DNA from: Bifidobacteriaceae bacterium
GTDB lineage: Bacteria > Actinomycetota > Actinomycetes > Actinomycetales > WQXJ01
DNA length: 8,834 bases
NCBI GenBank assembly: GCA_031256885.1
Contig: JAIRPS010000054.1
Coordinates: 1 to 8,834, forward strand
Direction of reading: 5' to 3'
Shown here: in pieces, positions 1-6,702 of the stretch
Numbering within the stretch: the first letter of the stretch is position 1
Layout of the letters: the number at the start of each line of letters is the position of its first letter
The notes under the pieces: model-generated
Databases searched by the model: none
Told to the model about the DNA's origin: nothing
What the model saw: only the letters and a program-made list of their open reading frames with translations
Translations under genes and position numbers: made by a program

Positions 1-1345
1 GGCTGGTGCTGCCATCACCTAACCGGCCATAGTTGTTAGCTCCCCAAGCCCAAACTGTGCCATCATCACGAATCGCGTAAGCGCCATGGTAAATCGCTGT
101 AATGCTGGTGATGTTGGTCAAACCAGCCACCTGCACCGGCGTTGGGCTAAAGTCCGTGACAGATGAATCTGGCTGGTGGTTGGTATTGCCATCGCCGAGT
201 TCACCACAATGGTTGCCTCCCCAAGCCCAAACTGTGCCGTCTTGGCGCAAGGCGTAGATTGTGCCGCCATCCATTGCAACATCAATAATGTTGGTCAAGC
301 CAGGAATCTTGGCTAATTGCAAACGATTAGTAGTGCTGCCGTCTCCGAGCTGACCGTCGCTGCTACTGCCTTTAGACCACACCGTGCCGTCTGGGTACAG
401 CACAAAAGTGACGTAACCGTCAGAGACCATTTTGCTAGCTGTGTTCAGTTCCGGTATTGGCATGGCAGACCAGTCGGCGGGTTCCCCAATGCGGTAATCG
501 CCGATTTCTCCCCAGGCAAAGACTTGCTCTGATTGATTAGATGGCGCCTGGCTGGGGCTCGCTGAGCTGCTCGGCTGGTCGCTTGGATTGGCTGAGGCCG
601 TGGCGCTCGCTGAACCGCTTGGTGTGGGTGTTGGACTCGCGGAACTGCTTGCAGAACCGCTCGGTGAACCGCTCGGCTGGGGCGTTGGGCTAGCGGAACC
701 GCTCGCGGAACTGCTCGGTTGGCCGGACTGTGCCGGGGCGCTGGCCGAGGGGCCCGGCGTAGCGCAGTTGCAAGCATCAGTTGGCGAGATCACCTCCACC
801 ACCACATTGACAATTGGGCTGATCACCACAGTTTCGCCAGGTTGTGTCACAGTCACCGAAGTTGGTGCGGGGGCTGGCTGCTGGCTGGCCGGTTTGCTGA
901 GGTTGACTTTTTTGAGCGAACTGGCTGCTTTACGCCAGCGCTTGCTTGGCAGCAGTTTGGCCTGGAGTTGCCCGGTTTGTTTGACAGTCACCAGTTTGCT
1001 GAAACGGCCTTGACGGTTGCTGCGCACCGTGGCCAAACGGGACCAGGTTTTCCCGGCAGTTTTGAAGTTGACTTGAACTTTGGCATGTTTGATTGCCTTG
1101 CCACCTTGGCGGAACTTGACTCTGCCGCTGATCTTGACTTGGCCTTGAGCATTCGGTTTGCCAACGGTCAAAGTGATTTTGCCGGTTGCTGGCTTGGCTT
1201 TGACTAAAACCGGCTGGGTGGTTGCAGCAAGCCGGCTAGTTGCGGCACTAACTGTTGGGACGGCATCGGCAATTGGTGAAAATGTGAAACTCAAACCAGC
1301 CAGGAGAAGGCTGCTGATCAGTTTGGCGGGGCGATTTTGGGACAT
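1..1345 (-). CDS. Secreted RCC1-repeat protein, 5' part only (runs off the left edge)
   Basis: The minus strand is open for 448 codons from the ATG at 1345 to the window edge with no stop, so the C-terminus is missing. Residues 1-30 look like a Sec signal peptide: basic start MSQNRPAK, hydrophobic core LISSLLLAGLSFTFSPIA, likely cleavage after ADA (about 28) or VSA (about 34). Residues 56-150 form a very Lys/Arg-rich, beta-looking domain containing KISGRVKFRQGGKAIKHAKV. Residues 198-272 are a Ser/Pro/Ala linker. From about 274 RCC1-type repeats begin, with three clear GTVW-x(n)-G-x-LGDG units. RCC1 repeats build beta-propellers used for protein binding; exported bacterial versions are common in Gram-positives, mostly without known function. 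An in-frame ATG at 1390 would add 15 residues; 1345 is preferred because it starts right at the signal peptide, with an AGGA about 12 nt upstream. The gene diverges from recN and is probably unrelated to it. Family call is firm, function unknown. Confidence 0.85.
   Translation of the reverse strand, partial: MSQNRPAKLISSLLLAGLSFTFSPIADAVPTVSAATSRLAATTQPVLVKAKPATGKITLTVGKPNAQGQVKISGRVKFRQGGKAIKHAKVQVNFKTAGKTWSRLATVRSNRQGRFSKLVTVKQTGQLQAKLLPSKRWRKAASSLKKVNLSKPASQQPAPAPTSVTVTQPGETVVISPIVNVVVEVISPTDACNCATPGPSASAPAQSGQPSSSASGSASPTPQPSGSPSGSASSSASPTPTPSGSASATASANPSDQPSSSASPSQAPSNQSEQVFAWGEIGDYRIGEPADWSAMPIPELNTASKMVSDGYVTFVLYPDGTVWSKGSSSDGQLGDGSTTNRLQLAKIPGLTNIIDVAMDGGTIYALRQDGTVWAWGGNHCGELGDGNTNHQPDSSVTDFSPTPVQVAGLTNITSITAIYHGAYAIRDDGTVWAWGANNYGRLGDGSTS
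5..388 (-). repeat. Three RCC1-type repeat units within the secreted protein
   Basis: Three similar segments are encoded at 332-388, 182-238 and 5-61 (minus strand). They read GTVWSKGSSSDGQLGDGST, GTVWAWGGNHCGELGDGNT and GTVWAWGANNYGRLGDGST. They start 50 and 59 residues apart, the usual length of an RCC1 propeller blade. The first is the most diverged, with WSKG in place of WAWG. A full RCC1 propeller has about seven blades, so more repeats probably lie beyond the left edge. Confidence 0.85.
530..754 (-). repeat. Low-complexity Ser/Pro/Ala linker with imperfect internal repeats
   Basis: About 75 codons encode almost only Ser, Pro, Ala, Gly, Thr and Gln. The unit ASPTPxPSGS occurs twice (SASPTPQPSGS and SASPTPTPSGS). 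At DNA level the + strand shows recurring short units of the type GGAACCGCTCG / GGAACTGCTCG. Such linkers often separate a wall-proximal domain from a surface-exposed domain in Gram-positive exported proteins. The repeats make copy-number variation between strains plausible. Confidence 0.75.
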
Positions 1346-1746
1346 GAGGCGATCTGATCCTGTTGGTAAAACCCCAGGTGTTTTGGTCATGGCTACTGGC
1401 TGCTACCACGGCATGGGAGAGGTGGCAACCAAAGTAGTGCCGCTCGGTCTGGCATGAATGACCGCTGGGGGATGGGTCTGCAGCCAACGGTATCTGGTGG
1501 TTTTGGCAATGTCAGGCAGCATCCACCATGTGGACGCCCTGAAGCACCCCAAGTTGTGCGCATCAGTGCAGGTAAATTGCAATAACACACTTGGCCACCG
1601 CAACTAATTACGCTCTTAGCGAACAAACTGCTATGGCAAGCAAGCACCGCAGAGCAACTGTTTCAAATAACCAACTGGCCAGCCCAATCCACCGCAGTTA
1701 CCAAGCTGCTGGCGAGCGCTCGGCGAATGGTGGTAGGTTCCAAGAC
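1346..1746. other. Divergent intergenic region, no gene or clear promoter seen
   Basis: About 400 nt separate the start of the RCC1-protein gene from the chosen recN start, and it should hold promoters for both. I found no -35/-10 pair with good hexamers and correct spacing on either strand. TANNNT-type hexamers occur (TAAATT at 1573, TACGCT at 1609) but without a partner TTG box at 16-18 nt. A small inverted repeat TCCAC-CAT-GTGGA lies at 1522-1534. A half-site resembling an SOS box (CGAAC at 1620-1624) lacks its second half. No tRNA, riboswitch or convincing small ORF was recognised. The recN reading frame stays open upstream to a stop at 1573-1575, so part of this stretch could be coding if recN starts earlier. 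Confidence 0.5.
1732..1737 (+). promoter_or_regulatory. Weak ribosome binding site supporting the recN start
   Basis: GGTAGG lies 9 nt before the ATG at 1747. It is a partial match to AGGAGG. The other possible in-frame starts (TTG 1591, ATG 1633, TTG 1822) have no comparable purine-rich site, so this is the main argument for 1747. Confidence 0.4.
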
Positions 1747-3519
1747 ATGAATGTCAAGGTTGGAGCAACCAGACAATCAGTTGGCAGCGCCACCAACCAG
1801 GCTGGTACTACTGGTGTTGGTTTGGCTGAACTGGCTGTTGAGAACTTAGGGCCAATTGCCGCAGCCACCCTGCCTTTCGGCAAAGGTTTGACCGCAATCA
1901 CCGGTGAAACCGGCGCCGGCAAAACCATGCTGCTTACCGCAATTGACCTGCTGCGTGGCGGACGGGCTGACTTGGCTTTGCTGCGCAGCGGCACCGAGCG
2001 GGCTTTAGCTAGCGGCATTCTTGTTTTACCGGCAAACCACCTGGCAGCACTGGCCGCCAGTGATCTTGGTGCCAGTTTTGACGATGCCGAACTGGTGGCA
2101 GTGCGCACAGTCACCGCCAGCCGCTCACGCGCGGTGATTGGTGGTTGCCCAGTTCCCTCCGGCAAACTTGCCGAACTGATTGGTCCGCTGATTGCGGTGC
2201 ATGGCCAAGCCGAACAGTTTCGTTTAACCGGTTCCGCCCAGCAACGCGAACTGCTTGATAAAGCCGCTGGAGCACAGCATCTGGCAGCCTTGCATGAGCA
2301 TCAACAAACCTACGAATCAGTGAAGCAATTGGAAAAACGGATCAATGATTTACTGAAACAAACCCGTGAAGACCAAGCGGTAGCAGAATCATTAAAGGCT
2401 GGTTTAGCAGCCATTCAAGCAGCTAAACCGCAGGCAGGCGAATTAGATGAGCTAGCTTCGCAGTTGGAACGGTTGGCAGGCGCTGAAGAACGACGCTGCG
2501 TGGTGTCAACTGCTCTAATGCTGTTGACCGGAGCGGATGATCCAGAAGGTGACAGCAACAGTGTGGCCAGTTTGCTGCAAAATGCGCGACGCAGCTTAGC
2601 CAGCGTGCCTGACCCTGCTTTAACGGCAATCAGTGAGCGTCTGACTGATCTGACATACCAGGTCGATGACCTGGTTACGGAACTCAACAACTATTTGATC
2701 AACCTCCAAGCTGACCCCGCAACTTTGGAGGCTTTACAACAACGCCGCGCCCAACTGCAAGCCCTGACCAGGCGCTTTGGGCCAACTTTGGATGATGTTA
2801 GGCAATGGGCAACCCAAGCCGAACAGCGTTTAGCTGACCTTGATGGCGGCAGCCAAACAATTGAGCGGCTGACCGAACAACTCAACCAAACGCGCGCCTG
2901 GCTTGCCCAAAGCGCCGCCACCGTGCGTCAAGGGCGGGAAGCAGTAGCCAAACGGTTGATCGCGTCGGTCAATCATGAACTGGTTGGTTTAGCAATGCCG
3001 CAAGCCCGCTTTGACATTGAACTAACCGAGATTGAACTTGGTTTTTGGGGTGGCGATGAAGTCAGTTTCCGGCTGGCTTCCCACACTGGCGCACCGGCCC
3101 GTCCGCTCGGTAAAGGTGCCAGTGGCGGCGAACTATCACGCATAATGCTGGCAGTTGAAGTGTCGTTGGCAACGGCTGGGCCGGACCGTCCGGTTTTGGT
3201 GTTCGATGAGATTGATGCAGGGGTCGGTGGCCAGGCAGCAATTGAGGTGGGGCGGCGTTTGGCGCGTTTAGCTGAACATGGCCAAGTGATTGTGGTCACC
3301 CACCTGGCGCAAGTGGCGGCTTTTGCCTCACAGCAAATTGTGGTGCAACGGCAAGATACTGAAACAACCGCTGTGGTGGTGCAAGGTCAGCAGCGTGTGG
3401 TGGAACTGGCACGGATGCTGGCTGGGCAAGGTGATTCCAATGCCGCGCAAACACACGCCAGCGAACTGTTGCAGTTAGCTGAGCAGTTTGTGTCAAGTGA
3501 TCCGCACCACCAGTGCTAA
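1747..3519 (+). CDS. recN: DNA repair protein RecN (SMC-like ATPase)
   Basis: RecN is a cytoplasmic SMC-family ATPase that acts early in recombinational repair of double-strand breaks, bridging DNA ends. From the ATG at 1747 it is 590 aa, within the usual 550-590. Walker A GETGAGKT is at residues 53-60, preceded by the typical N-terminal strand ELAVENLGPI. VHGQAEQFRL at 151-160 matches the RecN block usually written IHGQHE. Residues 185-400 are Gln/Leu/Glu-rich coiled coil, shorter than in true SMC proteins. The ABC signature GASGGELSR is at 457-465, Walker B VLVFDEIDAG at 483-492 and the switch motif VVTHLAQVAAF at 516-526. All catalytic motifs are intact. The start is uncertain: TTG 1591 would add 52 residues with no family resemblance, and TTG 1822 would give a 565-aa protein beginning exactly at the family consensus. 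RecN is often SOS-induced, but no complete LexA-type box was seen upstream. It is the first gene of the plus-strand run, 61 nt before steA. Confidence 0.96.
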   Translation: MNVKVGATRQSVGSATNQAGTTGVGLAELAVENLGPIAAATLPFGKGLTAITGETGAGKTMLLTAIDLLRGGRADLALLRSGTERALASGILVLPANHLAALAASDLGASFDDAELVAVRTVTASRSRAVIGGCPVPSGKLAELIGPLIAVHGQAEQFRLTGSAQQRELLDKAAGAQHLAALHEHQQTYESVKQLEKRINDLLKQTREDQAVAESLKAGLAAIQAAKPQAGELDELASQLERLAGAEERRCVVSTALMLLTGADDPEGDSNSVASLLQNARRSLASVPDPALTAISERLTDLTYQVDDLVTELNNYLINLQADPATLEALQQRRAQLQALTRRFGPTLDDVRQWATQAEQRLADLDGGSQTIERLTEQLNQTRAWLAQSAATVRQGREAVAKRLIASVNHELVGLAMPQARFDIELTEIELGFWGGDEVSFRLASHTGAPARPLGKGASGGELSRIMLAVEVSLATAGPDRPVLVFDEIDAGVGGQAAIEVGRRLARLAEHGQVIVVTHLAQVAAFASQQIVVQRQDTETTAVVVQGQQRVVELARMLAGQGDSNAAQTHASELLQLAEQFVSSDPHHQC

Positions 3520-3540
3520 ACAATCTTTTAACCACCGTGT

Positions 3541-3566
3541 GCGTTGGCTGCGGGCTACGCCAACGC
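3541..3566 (+). other. Inverted repeat (8-bp stem) between recN and steA
   Basis: GCGTTGGC at 3541-3548 is the exact reverse complement of GCCAACGC at 3559-3566, with a 10-nt loop TGCGGGCTAC. It begins 21 nt after the recN stop and ends 14 nt before the likely steA GTG. No T-tract follows, so it is not a standard intrinsic terminator. It could stabilise the recN 3' end, attenuate read-through or affect steA translation; none of this is shown. Confidence 0.5.
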
Positions 3567-3580
3567 TCTACCATGGTTCA

Positions 3581-4780
3581 GTGAAACTGATCCGTAAGCC
3601 AAGTTGGCGGCCTGGTGGGCGCGCGACCGGTGACCGTCAAATGGTCACCGCTCTGGCCAGGGTTGATTCACGCACCAAACGGTTGACTGGTCGGCTGCGC
3701 CCCGGCGAAATAGCGGTGATTGATCATGCCGAATTGGATCGGGTGGCGGCTGAAGCTTTGGTCAACAAACAGGTCCAGGCAGTACTCAATGCGGCGGCGG
3801 CTTCTTCGGAGCGTTTTGCTAATTTGGGGCCGCAACTGTTGATTGAACATGGCGTTGTACTAATAGATCAACTTGGCCCAGATATTATGACCATAACCGA
3901 AGGTGACCATATCCGGTTGGATTTATCAAGTGGTCAGGTATTTGATTGTAATGATCAGCTGATTGCTGCCGGAACAGTCCAAAACGCGGCGAGTGTGGCA
4001 GCCGCCATGGAGCGGGCGCGGGCCGTTTTGCCAACTGCGTTGACAGCTTTTGCGGAAAACACTTTGTCTTTTATTCGCCAAGAAGGTGAATGGTTTTTTG
4101 ACTTACCCGATATAAGCAATATTAAAACGCCGATGGCGGATACACCAGTATTGATTGTGGTGCGCGGCTATGATTATCAAGCAGACTTGGCGGTGTTGCG
4201 ACCATTTGTGCGCGAATGCCATCCCATAATTGTTGGGGTTGATGGCGGAGCCGATGCGGTGCTCGAGGCTGGCTTGAAGCCTCACCTGATTGTTGGTGAC
4301 ATGGATTCAATCTCAGATACCGCTTTGACCTGCGGCGCTGAACTAGTGGTGCATGCTTACCGGGATGGTCAAGCTCCCGGCGCGCAGCGGTTGAAAGCTC
4401 TCGGTTTGCCGCATACTTGTTTAGCGATTGCCGGCACCAGTGAGGATGCTGCCATGATGATTGCTGATGAAAAACAGGCTTCTTTGATTGTGGCGGTGGG
4501 TAGCCACCGTACCCTGGTTGAATTTCTTGACAAAGGCCGCGCGGGCATGGCTTCGACTTTCCTCACCCGCTTGCGGGTTGGTGGTAAACTGGTCGATGCT
4601 CAAGGCGTTTCACGCCTGTACCGCAGCCGTATCAGTAATTGGCAGTTAGCTGGGCTCGGCTTGGGAGGGGCTGTCGCCTTACTTGCCGCATTGTCTGTAA
4701 CACCTGGCGGGCGTGCCGCACTGTCTTTGCTGATTGCTCGTTTTGATGATGTGGTGGCATTTGTGGGGGGGCTGTTTTGA
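3581..4780 (+). CDS. steA: SteA-like cytokinetic-ring protein with TPPK-like domain and C-terminal membrane anchor
   Basis: From the GTG at 3581 this is a 399-aa protein of the actinobacterial SteA family, often auto-annotated as thiamine pyrophosphokinase. In Corynebacterium, SteA works with SteB at the division site to promote daughter-cell separation. The N-terminal part has family blocks RPGEIAVIDHAELDRV and NLGPQLLIEHGVVLID. A thiamine-pyrophosphokinase-like domain carries VDGGADAVLEAG (about 220-231) and VGDMDSISD (about 238-246), which match the metal/substrate motifs of real TPPK. The conserved block TFLTRLRVGGKLVDAQGVSRLYRSRIS precedes one transmembrane helix at about 355-374 (WQLAGLGLGGAVALLAALSV). 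This leaves the enzyme-like domain in the cytoplasm and a short tail outside. The start was chosen because VKLIRK resembles the family start MKL; there is no good RBS for it. ATG 3641 has GGTGA 7 nt upstream and would give 379 aa, and an open TTG at 3488 overlaps recN. The gene ends with tandem TGA TGA stops, 36 nt before steB. Confidence 0.9.
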   Translation: MKLIRKPSWRPGGRATGDRQMVTALARVDSRTKRLTGRLRPGEIAVIDHAELDRVAAEALVNKQVQAVLNAAAASSERFANLGPQLLIEHGVVLIDQLGPDIMTITEGDHIRLDLSSGQVFDCNDQLIAAGTVQNAASVAAAMERARAVLPTALTAFAENTLSFIRQEGEWFFDLPDISNIKTPMADTPVLIVVRGYDYQADLAVLRPFVRECHPIIVGVDGGADAVLEAGLKPHLIVGDMDSISDTALTCGAELVVHAYRDGQAPGAQRLKALGLPHTCLAIAGTSEDAAMMIADEKQASLIVAVGSHRTLVEFLDKGRAGMASTFLTRLRVGGKLVDAQGVSRLYRSRISNWQLAGLGLGGAVALLAALSVTPGGRAALSLLIARFDDVVAFVGGLF

Positions 4781-4802
4781 TGATTATGTCCAAGAGTGAA
4801 AG

Positions 4803-4808
4803 AGGGGG
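4803..4808 (+). promoter_or_regulatory. Strong ribosome binding site for steB
   Basis: AGGGGG lies 8 nt before the ATG at 4817, within a purine-rich run starting at 4799. It is the best ribosome binding site in the window. It settles the start at 4817 over the GTG at 4796, which would also put seven extra residues before the family-typical start. Confidence 0.7.
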
Positions 4809-4816
4809 TGGTACGG

Positions 4817-5950
4817 ATGGTTAATTTCCGTTACCATTTAGTCTCATTAATTTCAGTGTTTTTAGCTTTAGCTGTTGGGTTAGTGCTGGGGGCAGGTCCT
4901 TTGTCCGGCCCAATCGCCGCCTCACTTGACACCCAAGTTGAAGCCTTACGCACAGATAAAGAAGCGTTACGCAGCGAGGTGGCCGACCTTGAAGCGGCCG
5001 ATGCTTGGCGTGATGCGGTGCTTGACGAGACATTGCCATGGGCGCTGGGTGGTTTGCTGCCGGGCCGCACCATTGCTGTTGTCATGGTTGGCGGCGGCTC
5101 AGCCGATCTCCAAAATGGTTTAGCTGACACCGTGGAACAGGCTGGTGGGAGGGTTGCTTGTCAGCTTCGTTTGACCGCTGAATGGTGGCGAGCTGACAGC
5201 CAACGTTTAGCTGAAGTGCTTGAACAGGTGCGCCGAGCAGGTGTTAGCACGCCCCAGCCAACCAGTTCTGCTCTGCCGCTTGGTTCAAGCGTGATCCCTT
5301 ATGCCGTTACCAGCGTCAGCCCCGGGTCAACTGATGCGTCGGTGGCTGAACCAAGCCTGGTGGAATTGCGTGAGCAACTGGCCACACTGCTGTTTTCATC
5401 TTTAGTGGCACCGAACTTGCGTCATGTGGCGGGCATGAGCACCATGCAGCCAGCGGCTTCCGCCGGGCCAATCATTGCGGCTTTAGAAAACGCCGGGATG
5501 GCGACAGGCGGTTTACCAACTTTGGCGGCTGATGCTTTACTGATTGTGGTCAGTGATGATTTGTCCCGTCCCGAACCGGCCACTGATACGGCGCAACAAC
5601 AAGCCGAAGAGCAGCAAGACACGGCAGTGTTGGGATTACTGGCATCAGCGGTTGAACGTTCCCCTGCGACAGTCGTGATTGGCCCTGCCACCAGTGATGA
5701 TGATGTGATCAGCAAGCTGCGTAAAGATGATGCTCTGCGTGACCGCCTTTCAACTGTTGACGGTGTGGCGCAAAGTGCGGTAAGCCTCACAGCCATGCTG
5801 GCGGTGGCGGAACGGTTACGCGGTGAGGGGGGACATTATGGTTTGCGCGCTGGTAAAACCGGCGGCCAGCAAACTGCTCCGCGTTGGCCCAGTTCACCCA
5901 GGGTTGCGGGGCCGAGCATTACCCCAATTCCGGTAGCGACAGCGAGTTAG
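4817..5950 (+). CDS. steB: SteB / MctB-family membrane protein (annotated elsewhere as 'copper transporter')
   Basis: This 377-aa protein begins MVNFRYHLVSLISVFLALAV, the hallmark start of the actinobacterial MctB/SteB family. One transmembrane helix spans about residues 9-28. A coiled coil follows at about 35-65 (DTQVEALRTDKEALRSEVAD), then a large extracytoplasmic domain. The family C-terminal block VDGVAQSAVSLTAMLAVAERLRGEGGHYG lies at about 314-342, followed by a Pro/Ser-rich tail. The M. tuberculosis member MctB was linked to copper resistance, while the Corynebacterium member SteB partners SteA in daughter-cell separation. The adjacent steA favours the division role here. No Cys/His/Met-rich copper site is evident: there is one Cys, at about 115. 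Residues 145-180 and 250-268 are low-complexity insertions (Ser/Pro/Thr and Gln/Glu-rich) that look less conserved. It is separated by only 2 nt from the next gene. Confidence 0.9.
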   Translation: MVNFRYHLVSLISVFLALAVGLVLGAGPLSGPIAASLDTQVEALRTDKEALRSEVADLEAADAWRDAVLDETLPWALGGLLPGRTIAVVMVGGGSADLQNGLADTVEQAGGRVACQLRLTAEWWRADSQRLAEVLEQVRRAGVSTPQPTSSALPLGSSVIPYAVTSVSPGSTDASVAEPSLVELREQLATLLFSSLVAPNLRHVAGMSTMQPAASAGPIIAALENAGMATGGLPTLAADALLIVVSDDLSRPEPATDTAQQQAEEQQDTAVLGLLASAVERSPATVVIGPATSDDDVISKLRKDDALRDRLSTVDGVAQSAVSLTAMLAVAERLRGEGGHYGLRAGKTGGQQTAPRWPSSPRVAGPSITPIPVATAS

Positions 5951-5952
5951 TG

Positions 5953-6702
5953 ATGCAGTACCGAACCAACTATCGCGGCCAATCGGTCTGGCTTGGTGCC
6001 GGACCAGCAATGGTTGGTGGTTTGGCGGTGGGCGCACTGGCTGGTGCACCTGGACGGCGTGGTGTGGCGGCTGCCACGGCGGTGGGCTTAGCTGGTGCGG
6101 TGGGATATTTCGATGACCGTTTCGGCTCGGCGGAACAACGTGGTTTACGTGGTCATTTGCGAGCGTTGAGGCAAGGCAAAATCACCACTGGGTTCATCAA
6201 AATCATCGGGGTTGGTGCGACCGCCATGTTGACTGCCGGCTGGCTCAGGCCAGCTTCGCGTCAGGCACGTTGGCAGCATTTTGACTACCTGGTTGATGCA
6301 GCATTAATTGCTGGTCTCAGCAATTTGATCAATCTGTTTGATCTGCGGCCAGGCCGAGCCCTCAAAGTGGCTGGTTTGTTGGCTGGGCCGTTAGCGCTGT
6401 GGCCGGATCAGCGCAGTCAAACAGCTGAGGGTAGCGCTTTAGCGGGGGCTGTGCTGGGCGGGGTGGTGGCCGCATTGCCGGATGATTTAGCTGAGCGCAG
6501 CATGCTCGGTGATTGTGGCGCTGGCGCCGTGGGCGCTTTGCTCGGCTGTGCGGCCGTTTGCCGGCTCGGACGTCTGCCCAAAATTGGCTTGCTAGCAGCG
6601 GTTTGTTTGCTGACATTGCTTTCTGAAAAGGTTTCCTTTTCCAAAGTGATAGCCCGTCAACGGTTGCTGCGTTGGCTGGATGGTTTAGGTCGTAGCGCAT
6701 GA
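5953..6702 (+). CDS. Short MraY/WecA-like polyprenyl-phosphate phosphosugar transferase homologue
   Basis: From the ATG at 5953 this is a 249-aa, very hydrophobic protein with about 7-8 predicted membrane segments. It carries recognisable MraY/WecA (PNPT superfamily) motifs. GYFDDRFG at 51-58 corresponds to the first Asp pair. NLINLFDLRPGRALK at 124-138 sits where the family has N-x-x-N-x-x-D-G-x-D-G. MLGDCGAGAVGALLG at 184-198 matches the third cytosolic motif. It also has RGLRGHLRALRQGKITTG at 63-80 and SEKVSFSKVI at 224-233. PNPT enzymes move phosphosugars from UDP-sugars onto undecaprenyl phosphate, as in peptidoglycan or wall-polymer synthesis. It is shorter than MraY/WecA (about 320-360 aa, 10-11 helices) and lacks the first helices. 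A TTG at 5884 could add 23 non-hydrophobic residues, and an in-frame stop at 5854-5856 rules out more. No clear RBS is seen, so it is probably coupled to steB (gap 2 nt) and overlaps murJ by 4 nt. Superfamily call is good, substrate and activity unknown. Confidence 0.75.
   Translation: MQYRTNYRGQSVWLGAGPAMVGGLAVGALAGAPGRRGVAAATAVGLAGAVGYFDDRFGSAEQRGLRGHLRALRQGKITTGFIKIIGVGATAMLTAGWLRPASRQARWQHFDYLVDAALIAGLSNLINLFDLRPGRALKVAGLLAGPLALWPDQRSQTAEGSALAGAVLGGVVAALPDDLAERSMLGDCGAGAVGALLGCAAVCRLGRLPKIGLLAAVCLLTLLSEKVSFSKVIARQRLLRWLDGLGRSA

Noticed and set aside
588..1207. Plus-strand open frames across the left region (588-1013, 719-1207)
   Set aside because: They lie antisense to the RCC1 protein, have repetitive composition caused by its Ser/Pro linker, and show no recognisable domain or RBS.
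1346..1590. Riboswitch or structured RNA leader for the RCC1 gene
   Set aside because: GGTGGCAACC-type short repeats are present on the + strand, but no conserved core of the cobalamin, c-di-GMP or ydaO (c-di-AMP) classes could be matched.
1573..1614. Possible recN promoter using TAAATT or TACGCT as -10
   Set aside because: No TTGACA-like hexamer sits 16-18 nt upstream of either; support is too weak to call.
1620..1633. Possible SOS (LexA) box upstream of recN
   Set aside because: Only the left half CGAAC matches; the expected GTTCG half is TGCTA, so there is no palindrome.
4817..5950. Copper transporter function for the SteB-like protein
   Set aside because: The label comes from M. tuberculosis MctB; there is no metal-binding cluster here and one membrane helix cannot form a transporter alone. 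Adjacent steA supports the division role.
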